IMG/VR virus record: IMGVR_UViG_3300044948_000258
Location: 1 to 33,670 of that record
Length of the DNA: 33,670 nucleotides
Origin: a virus
Direction: 5' to 3' (one strand)
The notes under the pieces were generated by a model. The model was not told the DNA's origin and searched no databases. It worked only from the letters and a program-made list of their open reading frames with translations. This document shows, piece after piece, positions 12,546 through 19,228 of this stretch. Each line of letters starts with the position of its first letter. Position 1 is the first letter of the stretch. The position numbers were made by a program, and so were the translations under genes.

Positions 12546-12803
12546 ATGCCAACCAGTCTGTCACGGACGGGCAGCACGCATCCGCTCGGAAAGCTCACGG
12601 CAAAAATATCCGAGTTCCGGGTATCCGAAGAAACCCATGACGAGCTTGAGCGCCAGGCGCGCGAGGCCGGGCTGGGTTTGTCTGAGTATGTCCGTGAAGT
12701 TCTCATGATTCGGGCGCATGGTGTGGATATGGTTCGCAGCCTATATGAGCGTCGGCTTGCGTTGGTTTCAGGAATGTCCGATGAATGTCGCGGGAAATCC
12801 TGA
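12546..12803 (+). CDS. Ribbon-helix-helix-type small regulator
   Basis: An 85-residue protein from ATG 12546 (MPTSLSRTGSTHPLGKLTAK). The core ISEFRVSEETHDELERQARE AGLGLSEYVREVLMIRAH (about residues 21-58) has the strand, helix, turn, helix layout of Arc/MetJ-type DNA-binding proteins. The frame is open to 12477, but that part overlaps the 34-residue gene. There is no clear ribosome-binding site, and the start lies four bases after the upstream stop, suggesting translational coupling. It probably regulates early transcription; the target is unknown. Confidence 0.68.
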   Translation: MPTSLSRTGSTHPLGKLTAKISEFRVSEETHDELERQAREAGLGLSEYVREVLMIRAHGVDMVRSLYERRLALVSGMSDECRGKS

Positions 12804-13147
12804 CGGTGCGCAAGTGGTCGCCATCTCCGCAACCCTCTCTCGCCGATCAACTGAAGGCGCATCAGCCGCCACCGGCAGACGTTGTTGCCGCCTGGCCAGC
12901 AAATCCATTCCCCAAGGGTGTTCGTCCGGGCTCGGCAACCGAGAAGATCATGCTGGCGCTGAATGCAGCGCATCCCCGCTGGATGGAGCATTGGGAGTTG
13001 ATGCGCATTACCGGCAGATCGCGCGGCGCGGTGTGCTGGGGCGTCCGGTATCTCGCCGAGAACGGTTTGGTTCGGTCGATCAAGTCGGCCAGGCATCCGC
13101 AATACCTTCGTTATCAGGCGGTGATAACTGTGGCCAAGGCTGAGTGA
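12785..13147 (+). CDS. Winged-helix-like early protein
   Basis: A 120-residue protein starting MSREILTVRKWSPSPQPSLA. A Pro-rich N-terminal half is followed by TEKIMLALNAAHPRWMEHWE, LMRITGRSRGAVCWGVRYLA and ENGLVRSIKSARHPQYLRYQ, which reads as a winged helix (helix, HTH, then wing). In this phage type such proteins replace the antitermination or anti-repressor genes of lambda, though no assay is known to me. It overlaps the preceding gene by 19 bp and shares TGATG with the next. Confidence 0.65.
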   Translation: MSREILTVRKWSPSPQPSLADQLKAHQPPPADVVAAWPANPFPKGVRPGSATEKIMLALNAAHPRWMEHWELMRITGRSRGAVCWGVRYLAENGLVRSIKSARHPQYLRYQAVITVAKAE

Positions 13148-13482
13148 TGGGCGAGACATTCGATCTATTCTCAAGCGATCCGGTCTCTGCGGCTATGCGC
13201 CACTCGGGCCAGTTCAGGCCGGACTTCATTTCATGGTTGCGAGATAACGGGCATGTCTTCGCCGAGATTGAGCGCAGGGCATTGCAGGTCGCCTCACGGC
13301 GCAGTCACTACTCGATGCGGACAATCATTGAGGTGATTCGCCACGATACGGCTATCGGCGAGCTTCGCGGAGAGTTCAAGGTCAACAACAACGCCGCACC
13401 TGACTGCGCCCGATTGTTCGCGCTGCTGCACCCGCAGCATGCCGGCCTGTTCGAGTTCCGCGAGCACAAGGCGGCGGCATGA
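13147..13482 (+). CDS. Conserved phage hypothetical protein
   Basis: A 111-residue protein (MGETFDLFSSDPVSAAMRHS at the start). The stretch SRRSHYSMRTIIEVIRHDTA followed by FKVNNNAAPDCARLFALLHP QHAGLFEFRE is a pattern I know from phages of Proteobacteria (Y-S-x-R-T-I-I-E-V-x-R then F-K-x-N-N-N-x-A-P-x-x-A-R), always in the early region and without a function. A GTG at 13144 precedes ATG 13147; I choose the ATG, which forms TGATG with the upstream stop. Confidence 0.75.
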   Translation: MGETFDLFSSDPVSAAMRHSGQFRPDFISWLRDNGHVFAEIERRALQVASRRSHYSMRTIIEVIRHDTAIGELRGEFKVNNNAAPDCARLFALLHPQHAGLFEFREHKAAA

Positions 13483-13649
13483 AGAAATACGAAGCATGCC
13501 CACAAGGTCTCGACTGGCGCGAATGGCGCAAGTTACTCGACCTTGTTGAGCATCACAAGTCAATGGGGGCAGGCGCTGCGCAGCGCCGTCCTGGCAAATC
13601 CCCTGTTCTGGGACATGCCCCCACCCATCACTCGCAGGGGAAGGGGTAA
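13479..13649 (+). CDS. 56-residue early protein
   Basis: A short gene starting at ATG 13479, overlapping the upstream stop as ATGA. The product begins MKKYEACPQGLDWREWRKLL and continues DLVEHHKSMGAGAAQRRPGK to a His/Gly-rich end. The first half (W-R-E-W-R-K-L-L-D-L-V-E) looks folded and helical; the second half is low-complexity. It ends three bases before the HNH gene and supplies its AGGGGAAGGGG ribosome-binding region. Function unknown. Confidence 0.55.
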   Translation: MKKYEACPQGLDWREWRKLLDLVEHHKSMGAGAAQRRPGKSPVLGHAPTHHSQGKG

Positions 13650-13652
13650 ATC

Positions 13653-14159
13653 ATGGAATGGAAAGCGCAGTACAAACATCCAAACTGGCAGAGAAAGCGG
13701 CTTGAGGCGCTGGAGGCGGCGAACTTTACCTGCCAGCTTTGCGGTGACAAGGAGTCACAGCTTCATGTTCATCACAAGCGATACGTCAAAGGCAGGATGA
13801 TTTGGGAATATGCAAACACAGAGCTTAGTGTGCTTTGCGAGCCATGCCACCTTGATTCTCACGACCAGAAAAACCTTTTTTCAAGGCTGATTGCTGAAAG
13901 TCCAATTGCTTCGCATGGCGAGTTCGCGCCACTGCTTTACGGGTACTTGTCATCAAACAAAGCATTCTCAAGCAGCGTTGAGTCACTTGGCCTGCATGAA
14001 TTCCATGATGCAGACCCATTTGCTTACTCCATTGGCTATGTCGCTGGCGAGCTTGCATGCCTGAACATACACAACATCCATCACCTTTGCGGGCTCACCA
14101 AGGATCAGTGGGAAGCTGTCGTCAAGTTTGTAGAAGGCGGATTCCATGGCAAGGATTAG
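13653..14159 (+). CDS. HNH endonuclease with C-terminal extension
   Basis: A 168-residue protein. HNH core in the first 75 residues: WQRKRLEALEAANFTCQLCG, ESQLHVHHKRYVKGRMIWEY, LSVLCEPCHLDSHD, with zinc pairs CQLC and CEPC and catalytic HH. The remaining ~95 residues form an added domain without a recognised family. It differs from the HNH protein at 1439. Local base use looks more AT-rich than the flanking genes, which may mark a later arrival. Its end overlaps the replication gene by 14 bp. Confidence 0.83.
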   Translation: MEWKAQYKHPNWQRKRLEALEAANFTCQLCGDKESQLHVHHKRYVKGRMIWEYANTELSVLCEPCHLDSHDQKNLFSRLIAESPIASHGEFAPLLYGYLSSNKAFSSSVESLGLHEFHDADPFAYSIGYVAGELACLNIHNIHHLCGLTKDQWEAVVKFVEGGFHGKD

Positions 14160-15003
14160 AACGGTAAAGCCGGAATTCTTCCGCCATGAGGGATTGCAGG
14201 ATTTGGAAATCGCCAACCCTGGAAAGTACCCAATGATGGTGTTTGCTGGCCTTTGGGGTCACTGCGACAAGGACGGCCGGTTTGAGTGGCGACCGAGGCA
14301 ATTAAAGCTCGACATCCTGCCGTTCCTTCCGTTCGATATGGCTGAAGTTCTTGGCATTCTTGAGCAAGCTGGGTTTATTGAAAGCTATCTGGCAGAGGGG
14401 AAGCGTTACGGCGTGATTCGCTCATTCAAGGAACATCAGAGACTTTCCGGAAAGGAATCGCAAGACGGCGGGAAGCACCCGGCACCAAGCGAAGATGAAC
14501 CAGAAATAGAACAAGAAGCATTAGTGAAGCATCGGGGAAGCATCGGGGAAATACCAGAATCCCAGGAAGGGAAAGGAAAGGAAAGGAAAGGAGAAGAGGA
14601 AGGGAAGGGGTGTGGGGAAGGGGGCGACACGCCTTCGGCTTCGCCTCCGGCCACCTCCCGGGGCTCTCGCATTCCTGAAGACTGGAAACTTCCAAAGCCT
14701 TGGGGCGAGTGGGCGATGAAGGAGCGCGGATGGTCAGAGACTGCCGTGCGCCTGGTTGCCGAAAAATTCAAGGATCACTGGTCTGCGCAACCCGGACGGG
14801 CGGGATCAAAGCTCGACTGGCAGGCGACTTGGCGGAATTGGGTGCGCAACGAAGCGGCGCAGAAGGTTGAAGAGCCAGTGCGATCCAGCAAACCGCCAGA
14901 CATTTGCGTCTGCTGCGGCGCTGAAGCGTCGTATTCGATGATGGGGAAATCGTACTGCACCAGGCACGACAAGTATTCGATTCCGCAGGCGGTGGCCGCA
15001 TGA
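14146..15003 (+). CDS. Replication initiation protein (O-like)
   Basis: A 285-residue protein. The N-terminal ~105 residues (MARIRTVKPEFFRHEGLQDL; MVFAGLWGHCDKDGRFEWRP; LDILPFLPFD; GFIESY) form the winged-helix domain typical of phage replisome organisers. A low-complexity Glu/Lys/Gly linker follows (about 140-155). The C-terminal part (IPEDWKLPKPWGEWAMKERG ... FKDHWSAQPG ... KLDWQATWRNWVRNEA) matches the helicase-loader partner domain. A C-x2-C ... C-x2-H zinc site ends the protein (CVCCGAE, CTRH). It would bind the origin and recruit host DnaB. Tandem repeats and a purine run inside the gene may be the origin itself. Confidence 0.83.
   Translation: MARIRTVKPEFFRHEGLQDLEIANPGKYPMMVFAGLWGHCDKDGRFEWRPRQLKLDILPFLPFDMAEVLGILEQAGFIESYLAEGKRYGVIRSFKEHQRLSGKESQDGGKHPAPSEDEPEIEQEALVKHRGSIGEIPESQEGKGKERKGEEEGKGCGEGGDTPSASPPATSRGSRIPEDWKLPKPWGEWAMKERGWSETAVRLVAEKFKDHWSAQPGRAGSKLDWQATWRNWVRNEAAQKVEEPVRSSKPPDICVCCGAEASYSMMGKSYCTRHDKYSIPQAVAA
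14526..14547 (+). repeat. Tandem 11-bp repeat GAAGCATCGGG, two copies
   Basis: Copies at 14526-14536 and 14537-14547. The period is not a multiple of three, so the repeat was not selected by protein sequence. It lies in the linker of the replication protein just before a purine tract, like the iterons inside lambda O, though lambda has four copies. Confidence 0.6.
14564..14610 (+). repeat. 47-base uninterrupted purine tract
   Basis: Forty-seven A/G bases in a row with a GGAAA period in the middle, inside the replication gene. Mirror symmetry makes a triplex (H-DNA) or easily melted region possible. Candidate part of the phage replication origin. Confidence 0.7.
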
Positions 15004-15206
15004 AAACCTGTGACTGCGGCGGCGATCTGCTACGGCATGGGGTGACGCGCTACAAATCCGAACAGTCCGTGGTGGGCGTGCGCTACAAATGCCGCGAGTG
15101 CGGCAGGTCTTTCACGCAGCGCATGGCTGATGACAAGCAGGGTGGCGCGCTATTTTTCAACGCAACCGGGCGACCGCATCGCAAGGACTGGAGAATGTCG
15201 GCATGA
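15000..15206 (+). CDS. Zinc-ribbon protein
   Basis: A 68-residue protein starting MKTCDCGGDLLRHGVTRYKS with C-x-C at 4-6 and CRECGRSFTQRM about 31-42, a compact zinc ribbon of the type found in transposase InsA and small phage DNA-binding proteins. ATGA-coupled to the replication gene and to the next gene. It may assist replication; there is no direct evidence. Confidence 0.7.
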   Translation: MKTCDCGGDLLRHGVTRYKSEQSVVGVRYKCRECGRSFTQRMADDKQGGALFFNATGRPHRKDWRMSA

Positions 15207-15409
15207 GTGTCGCTTGCGTGTCCTGCAAGGAATTCAGCATGAAGCGCGTGCAGCCGGAGTGGGCGCATCGCGGCTTCGGTCACTGCGCGCACCGGGCCCC
15301 GTTCATTCGCCATCACGCGACCAAGGACCGGGATTGCGACAAGCACGTGCCTGACGCAGCAGAGGTCGTGGCGGCGCGGGCGGAGTGGATCAGGAGGCGC
15401 GGTCTGTGA
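15203..15409 (+). CDS. Small Cys/His-rich protein
   Basis: A 68-residue protein starting MSVACVSCKEFSMKRVQPEW, with CVSC at 5-8, GHCAH around 26-30 and a later DRDCDKH: a likely zinc site using C-x2-C, C-x-H and C-x2-H. The pattern C-x2-C...G-x-G-x-C-A-H is recurrent in phage early proteins. It is ATGA-coupled upstream and ends by overlapping the ninB GTG start. Function not known. Confidence 0.68.
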   Translation: MSVACVSCKEFSMKRVQPEWAHRGFGHCAHRAPFIRHHATKDRDCDKHVPDAAEVVAARAEWIRRRGL

Positions 15410-15816
15410 GCGAGAAGCGGATATTCCGGTTCGTTCATGCCCAGGCGCGGCGGTCGGCGGCTGATCTGTGCCTGAGCGCACCTGACGGATACATCTGCAC
15501 GATTCAGGAGCCAAACCGTTCGCTGGACCAGAATGCGGCGCAGTGGCCCATCCTTCAGGCGTTCGCAGATCAGCTTGAATGGCCGGTAAATGGGCAGATG
15601 GTGAAGCTCACCGACGAGGAATGGAAGGACGTTCTGACCGCTGCATTCCGCATGGATCAGCCACGGATCGCCCAGGGGCTGGATGGCGGCATGGTGCTGC
15701 TCGGGCAGCGCACCAGCAAGTTCGGCAAGCGGGAGTTCTCGGACTGGCTGGAATTCCTGCATGCCACGGCGGCGGCGCGGGGAGTGAGGATTTATCCACA
15801 GGAGCGCGCGGCATGA
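15406..15816 (+). CDS. ninB: NinB-like recombination protein
   Basis: A 136-residue protein from GTG 15406, which overlaps the upstream stop (GTGA) and has CAGGAGG nine bases ahead. Family marks: EPNRSLDQNAAQWPILQAFA (about 36-55), the KLTDEEWKDVLTAAF stretch, and TSKFGKREFSDWLEFLHATA near the end. NinB (Orf of lambda) binds single-stranded DNA and SSB and can replace RecFOR in phage recombination, so it fits the Bet/YqaJ/SSB set encoded on the other arm. Confidence 0.9.
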   Translation: MSEKRIFRFVHAQARRSAADLCLSAPDGYICTIQEPNRSLDQNAAQWPILQAFADQLEWPVNGQMVKLTDEEWKDVLTAAFRMDQPRIAQGLDGGMVLLGQRTSKFGKREFSDWLEFLHATAAARGVRIYPQERAA

Positions 15817-16103
15817 CGTTCCGCTCCCGTAAGCTGCTCGATCTGGCCAACGGTGCGCCGTGCATGGCCTGCGGTGCCGAGGATGGGACGATTGTCGCGG
15901 CACACGCCAACTGGTCGGACTTCGGCAAAGGCATGAGCCACAAGGCCAGCGATGCGGCGATTGCCTTCCTGTGCTACCGCTGCCACTCGGAACTGGATCA
16001 AGGCGCGCTGATGTCAAAGGCGGAGCGCCGGTCGGTGTGGATGGAGGCGGCAGTCAAGACGTGGGTATGGCTGGTGGAAACCGGAAAGGTGGTGCTGGCA
16101 TGA
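15813..16103 (+). CDS. YbcO-like nuclease (DUF1364)
   Basis: A 96-residue protein of the DUF1364/YbcO family (DLP12 prophage YbcO is the known relative). Marks are PCMACG (about 17-22), VAAHANWSDFGKGMSHKASD and FLCYRCHSELDQG, an HNH-like metal site with paired Cys. Members are thought to be small nucleases of the nin region. ATG 15813 overlaps the ninB stop (ATGA); the open frame upstream to 15579 is a shadow of ninB. Confidence 0.87.
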   Translation: MTFRSRKLLDLANGAPCMACGAEDGTIVAAHANWSDFGKGMSHKASDAAIAFLCYRCHSELDQGALMSKAERRSVWMEAAVKTWVWLVETGKVVLA

Positions 16104-16477
16104 GCCTATCCCTCGCCGAATACCGGGATAACCCGAAGGTGCGCAAGCACCAGAAGTATAAAAACAAGGTGACGGAGACCGATGACGGGCGCTTTGACTC
16201 TGAGGCGGAATATCGCCACTGGTGCCACTTGAAGATTCGCCTGCGCCTGGGTGAGATCGCCAACCTGCGCCGGCAAGTGGTGTTCGAGTTGGCTCCGGCT
16301 GTCGTGATCCAGGGGCGCAAGCGCCCGCCACTGCGCTACATCTCGGACATGGTGTATGAGGAAGGCGGAAAGACGGTGGTCGCGGACGTGAAAGGGGCGG
16401 TGACGCCTGAATACCGGATCAAGCGGCACCTGATGGCATCAGTGCACGGCGTTGAGATAAGGGAAATACGGGCATGA
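16100..16477 (+). CDS. DUF1064 family nuclease-like protein
   Basis: A 125-residue protein from ATG 16100 (MSLSLAEYRDNPKVRKHQKY). The core FDSEAEYRHWCHLKIRLRLG EIANLRRQVVFELAP, then RYISDMVYEEGGKTVVADVK GAVTP, shows the E ... D ... x-D-x-K layout of a PD-(D/E)XK nuclease. DUF1064 members are believed to be junction-resolving or packaging-related nucleases in phages, and this one lies right before the terminase genes. ATGA-coupled on both sides. Confidence 0.87.
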   Translation: MSLSLAEYRDNPKVRKHQKYKNKVTETDDGRFDSEAEYRHWCHLKIRLRLGEIANLRRQVVFELAPAVVIQGRKRPPLRYISDMVYEEGGKTVVADVKGAVTPEYRIKRHLMASVHGVEIREIRA

Positions 16478-17028
16478 CCAGGACAAAAGTGACCAAAAAG
16501 GTTAAGGCTGGCACGTCAAAAGTGTCCGCAGAAGAGAGAAAACGCCTGTTTGTTGAGGCGTATATGTCCAATGGCCGAAATGCCACTGCTGCCGCTCTGG
16601 CAGCGGGTTACAGCAAAGGTGGTGCATCAAAGCAGGGGTATCGAATGTCCAAAGACCCCGAAATTTTGTCCATGATAGACATTCGGCGCGATGAAATACT
16701 TGCTCCGCTCAAGATCACGACCGAGAGAGTGCTGCAAGAAACGGCGCGGATTGCCTTCTCGGACATCGGCAGAATCATCGGGCCGGACGGCAAGGTTCTG
16801 CTGCCGCATGAGCTTGATGAAGATACGCGGGCGGCTGTTTCCTCGTTCAAGATTGATGAGTACGGGCGCATCGAGTACAAGTTCTGGGACAAGAATTCAA
16901 GCAGCGAGCGTTTGTTCAAGCATCTGACGCTCTACAAGGAAGACAACGAGCAGAAGAAGCCGGCGATCAACATCGGTCGCATTGAGCTTGTGCCGCTGCG
17001 TGGTGTGAATGACGACAGCGCAGATTGA
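16474..17028 (+). CDS. terS: Terminase small subunit
   Basis: A 184-residue protein. After a Lys-rich start it has SAEERKRLFVEAYMSNGRNA and TAAALAAGYSKGGASKQGYR, the helix-turn-helix of the Terminase_2 family that recognises the packaging site. A helical region with ITTERVLQETARIAFSDIGR follows, and then a strand-rich C-terminus that should contact the large subunit. It overlaps the large-subunit gene by 20 bp. Confidence 0.92.
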   Translation: MTRTKVTKKVKAGTSKVSAEERKRLFVEAYMSNGRNATAAALAAGYSKGGASKQGYRMSKDPEILSMIDIRRDEILAPLKITTERVLQETARIAFSDIGRIIGPDGKVLLPHELDEDTRAAVSSFKIDEYGRIEYKFWDKNSSSERLFKHLTLYKEDNEQKKPAINIGRIELVPLRGVNDDSAD

Positions 17029-18310
17029 GCTACCGCCCAAGCTGATCGATGTATTCGACGGCGAGGCGGACGTTCGCGGGGCGTTCGGCGGTCGTGGCTC
17101 AGGAAAGACGCGCTCATTCGCCAAGATGGCGGCGGTCTATGGCTACATGCGCAGTGCGGTCGGGCGCGAAGGTATCATTCTGTGCGGCAGGCAGTACATG
17201 AATTCACTGGCCGACTCGTCCATGGAGGAAATCAAGGCGGCGATTCGCAGCGATCCGTGGCTGGCCGATCACTACGAGATCGGCGAGAAGTTCGTGCGCA
17301 CACGAGACAAGCGGGTGCAGTTCGCCTTCGCTGGCCTAGATCGCAGTATCGACAGCATCAAGTCAAAGGCGCGGCTACTGCTGTGCTGGGTGGATGAGGC
17401 CGAGCCGGTGACTGAGGATGCCTGGCGCACGCTGATTCCTACCCTGCGAGAGGAAGACTCCGAGTTATGGGTGACGTGGAACCCAAAGCGCCGACACTCA
17501 GCGACGGATGCGCGCTTTCGTGATTCACCTGATCCGCGCATCAAGGTGATCTCGCTCAACTGGCGGGATAACCCGCGCTTCCCAGCCAAGTTGGAGCGCG
17601 ATCGTATGCGCGACTTTGAGGAAAGGCCGGATTCCTACGCCCATATCTGGGAGGGCGAGTTTGTCTCGGCAGTGGAGGGCGCGTACTACGCGAAGGCGCT
17701 GGCCAAGGCAAAAGAGGACGGCCGCATTGGTCGCGTTGCTGCTGATCCGCTACTGACGCTGCGGGCCTTTATCGACATCGGCGGGACCGGTGCGCGGGCG
17801 GATGCCTTTGCGATGTGGATCGCTCAGTTTGTCGGGCGCGAGATTCGGGTTGTGGATTACTACGAGGCTGTTGGCCAACCGCTTGAGGCGCATCTGGTGT
17901 GGCTGCGCGAGAAAAAGCTGACGCCAGAGCATCTGCAAATCTGGTTGCCCCATGACGGCGCTACCCATGACAAGGTGTTTTCGGTGAGCTACGAGTCGGC
18001 GCTGACGCAGGCCGGCTATTCGGTAACGGTGGTGCCGAATCAGGGCGTGGGGGCGGCCAAGGCGCGCATTGAGGCGGGCAGGCGGATATTTCCGATGGTC
18101 TGGTTCAATGCGGACACGACAGAGCCTGGCCGCGAGGCGCTGGGCTGGTATCACGAGAAGCGCGACGAGAACCGGTACATCGGGCTCGGGCCTGAGCATG
18201 ACTGGTCAAGCCATGCGGCAGATGCCTATGGCTTGATGGCAGTGGCCTATGAGTTGCCGAAGAATGCGCCGACTCAGATCAAGCGGCGCGGATCGGCACT
18301 GGCACGATGA
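17009..18310 (+). CDS. terL: Terminase large subunit (PBSX type)
   Basis: A 433-residue packaging ATPase-nuclease. Walker A is GGRGSGKT (27-34), Walker B is LLLCWVDE (D129, E130), and a WVTWNP coupling motif follows near 155. The nuclease half begins FIDIGGTGARADAFAMW (around 250-268), with further acidic residues at LPHDGATHDK and the final HDWSSHAADAYGLMA. It cuts concatemeric DNA and drives it through the portal. The PBSX-type sequence is often tied to headful packaging, so terminal redundancy is likely. Confidence 0.95.
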   Translation: MTTAQIELPPKLIDVFDGEADVRGAFGGRGSGKTRSFAKMAAVYGYMRSAVGREGIILCGRQYMNSLADSSMEEIKAAIRSDPWLADHYEIGEKFVRTRDKRVQFAFAGLDRSIDSIKSKARLLLCWVDEAEPVTEDAWRTLIPTLREEDSELWVTWNPKRRHSATDARFRDSPDPRIKVISLNWRDNPRFPAKLERDRMRDFEERPDSYAHIWEGEFVSAVEGAYYAKALAKAKEDGRIGRVAADPLLTLRAFIDIGGTGARADAFAMWIAQFVGREIRVVDYYEAVGQPLEAHLVWLREKKLTPEHLQIWLPHDGATHDKVFSVSYESALTQAGYSVTVVPNQGVGAAKARIEAGRRIFPMVWFNADTTEPGREALGWYHEKRDENRYIGLGPEHDWSSHAADAYGLMAVAYELPKNAPTQIKRRGSALAR

Positions 18311-18747
18311 CGACGATTGCCTGGGATGGCCGCACACTTGCGGCAGACAAGGGCTCGTGGTCTGGCGGGCTGCATCAGGCTGTCAGGAAGGTTCATCGCA
18401 TCACCGCACCCGATGGCCGGCGCTTTCTGGTGGCGATGGCTGGTGATTCGGTGTTCGCTACGCTCTGTCTGTCCTGGATGCAGGGGAAGATTGATAGCCC
18501 CGGGCATTGCCTCGATGATGACAAGAGCCGGGACGTGATGGTGGTGATCGACGAAAAGCATCGCATCTGGCGGCTGAGTTCGCGTCTGGTCTATGTGCCC
18601 TATGAGGGCAAGGTTCATGCGCACGGCGCTGGGCAGGAGATAGCGCTTGGTGCTCTGATGGCTGGGGCGGATGCGGTCAAGGCGATCAGGATCACTGCGA
18701 AGATTTCAGACTTTGCAGCGCGGGGCGTTGATTTTGTGAGGTTCTAA
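18307..18747 (+). CDS. Proteasome/HslV-like phage protein
   Basis: A 146-residue protein. MTTIAWDGRTLAADKGSWSG at the start, with Thr2 available as an N-terminal nucleophile once Met is removed, and later HAHGAGQEIALGALMAGADA, is the Ntn-hydrolase pattern of HslV and proteasome beta subunits (T-T-I-x-x-D-G-x-x-x-x-A-D; G-x-G-x-x-x-A-x-G-A). Similar genes occur in many tailed phages, with no proven substrate. Lying between terminase and portal, it might act as a maturation protease, but this is inference. ATGA-coupled to terL. Confidence 0.78.
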   Translation: MTTIAWDGRTLAADKGSWSGGLHQAVRKVHRITAPDGRRFLVAMAGDSVFATLCLSWMQGKIDSPGHCLDDDKSRDVMVVIDEKHRIWRLSSRLVYVPYEGKVHAHGAGQEIALGALMAGADAVKAIRITAKISDFAARGVDFVRF

Positions 18748-18760
18748 CGGGCAAAGCCTC

Positions 18761-18804
18761 GTGCCATGCGTGGCACTCTGCGGCTCATTCCACTTGGAGC
18801 CGCA
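18761..18804 (+). promoter_or_regulatory. Two tandem hairpins, the second covering a ribosome-binding site
   Basis: Hairpin 1: GTGCCA (18761-18766) with TGGCAC (18771-18776), loop TGCG. Hairpin 2: TGCGGCTC (18779-18786) with GAGCCGCA (18797-18804), 10-base loop. The Shine-Dalgarno GGAG (18796-18799) lies mostly in the 3' arm, directly before ATG 18806. There is no T-run, so translational control is more likely than termination. Confidence 0.6.
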
Positions 18805-18805
18805 C

Positions 18806-19228
18806 ATGGGCAGACTATCTCTTGACCTGAACAAGGCGTACCTGCATCGCAATATCGGCGATCTGGTCATCATCTATACGTGGGTCAATGACGAGCGCGC
18901 CATGGTGCTCATTCCCGCCTACCGCAAGAATGCGGCCTGGTACATCGTCCTTGAGTCTGCCTCATACAAGTACGACAACAAAGACTACCTCAAGAAACAA
19001 TGCCTGATCGCGGCGGATGTTCTGGGCATGGAGCCTTCGCCGAATAACTGGCTGAAGCTGGCGACGGTGATTCATGACGGCCTGCCCGACTTGATCGAAA
19101 TGCCGTCAGCACCGGAAGACAAGATTCTGACGCCCAGCCTGGGCGAGATGCGCATGTACGCCGATGGCTCGCTGATTGCCGGCGAAGAAATACGGGTTGA
19201 GCGCGAAGAGGGTGCGACTTATGGCTGA
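18806..19228 (+). CDS. Hypothetical protein before portal
   Basis: A 140-residue protein from ATG 18806 (MGRLSLDLNKAYLHRNIGDL), chosen because TTGGAGCC lies just before it. It has alternating strands (VIIYTWVNDERAMVLIPAYR, WYIVLESASYKYD) and a helical middle (KKQCLIAADVLGMEP), with a Glu-rich end. I have seen similar proteins directly before P22-type portal genes but know of no function. The hairpin over its ribosome-binding site suggests controlled translation. The end overlaps the portal start by 8 bp. Confidence 0.7.
   Translation: MGRLSLDLNKAYLHRNIGDLVIIYTWVNDERAMVLIPAYRKNAAWYIVLESASYKYDNKDYLKKQCLIAADVLGMEPSPNNWLKLATVIHDGLPDLIEMPSAPEDKILTPSLGEMRMYADGSLIAGEEIRVEREEGATYG

Noticed and set aside
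12158-13174. 338-codon minus-strand frame across the early right operon
   Set aside because: Opposes several coupled small genes and PR; Arg/Ser-rich shadow translation.
14564-14610. Purine tract as an expandable microsatellite gene switch
   Set aside because: The GGAAA units are few and imperfect and the frame is kept as a plain Glu/Lys/Gly linker; an origin role is more sensible.
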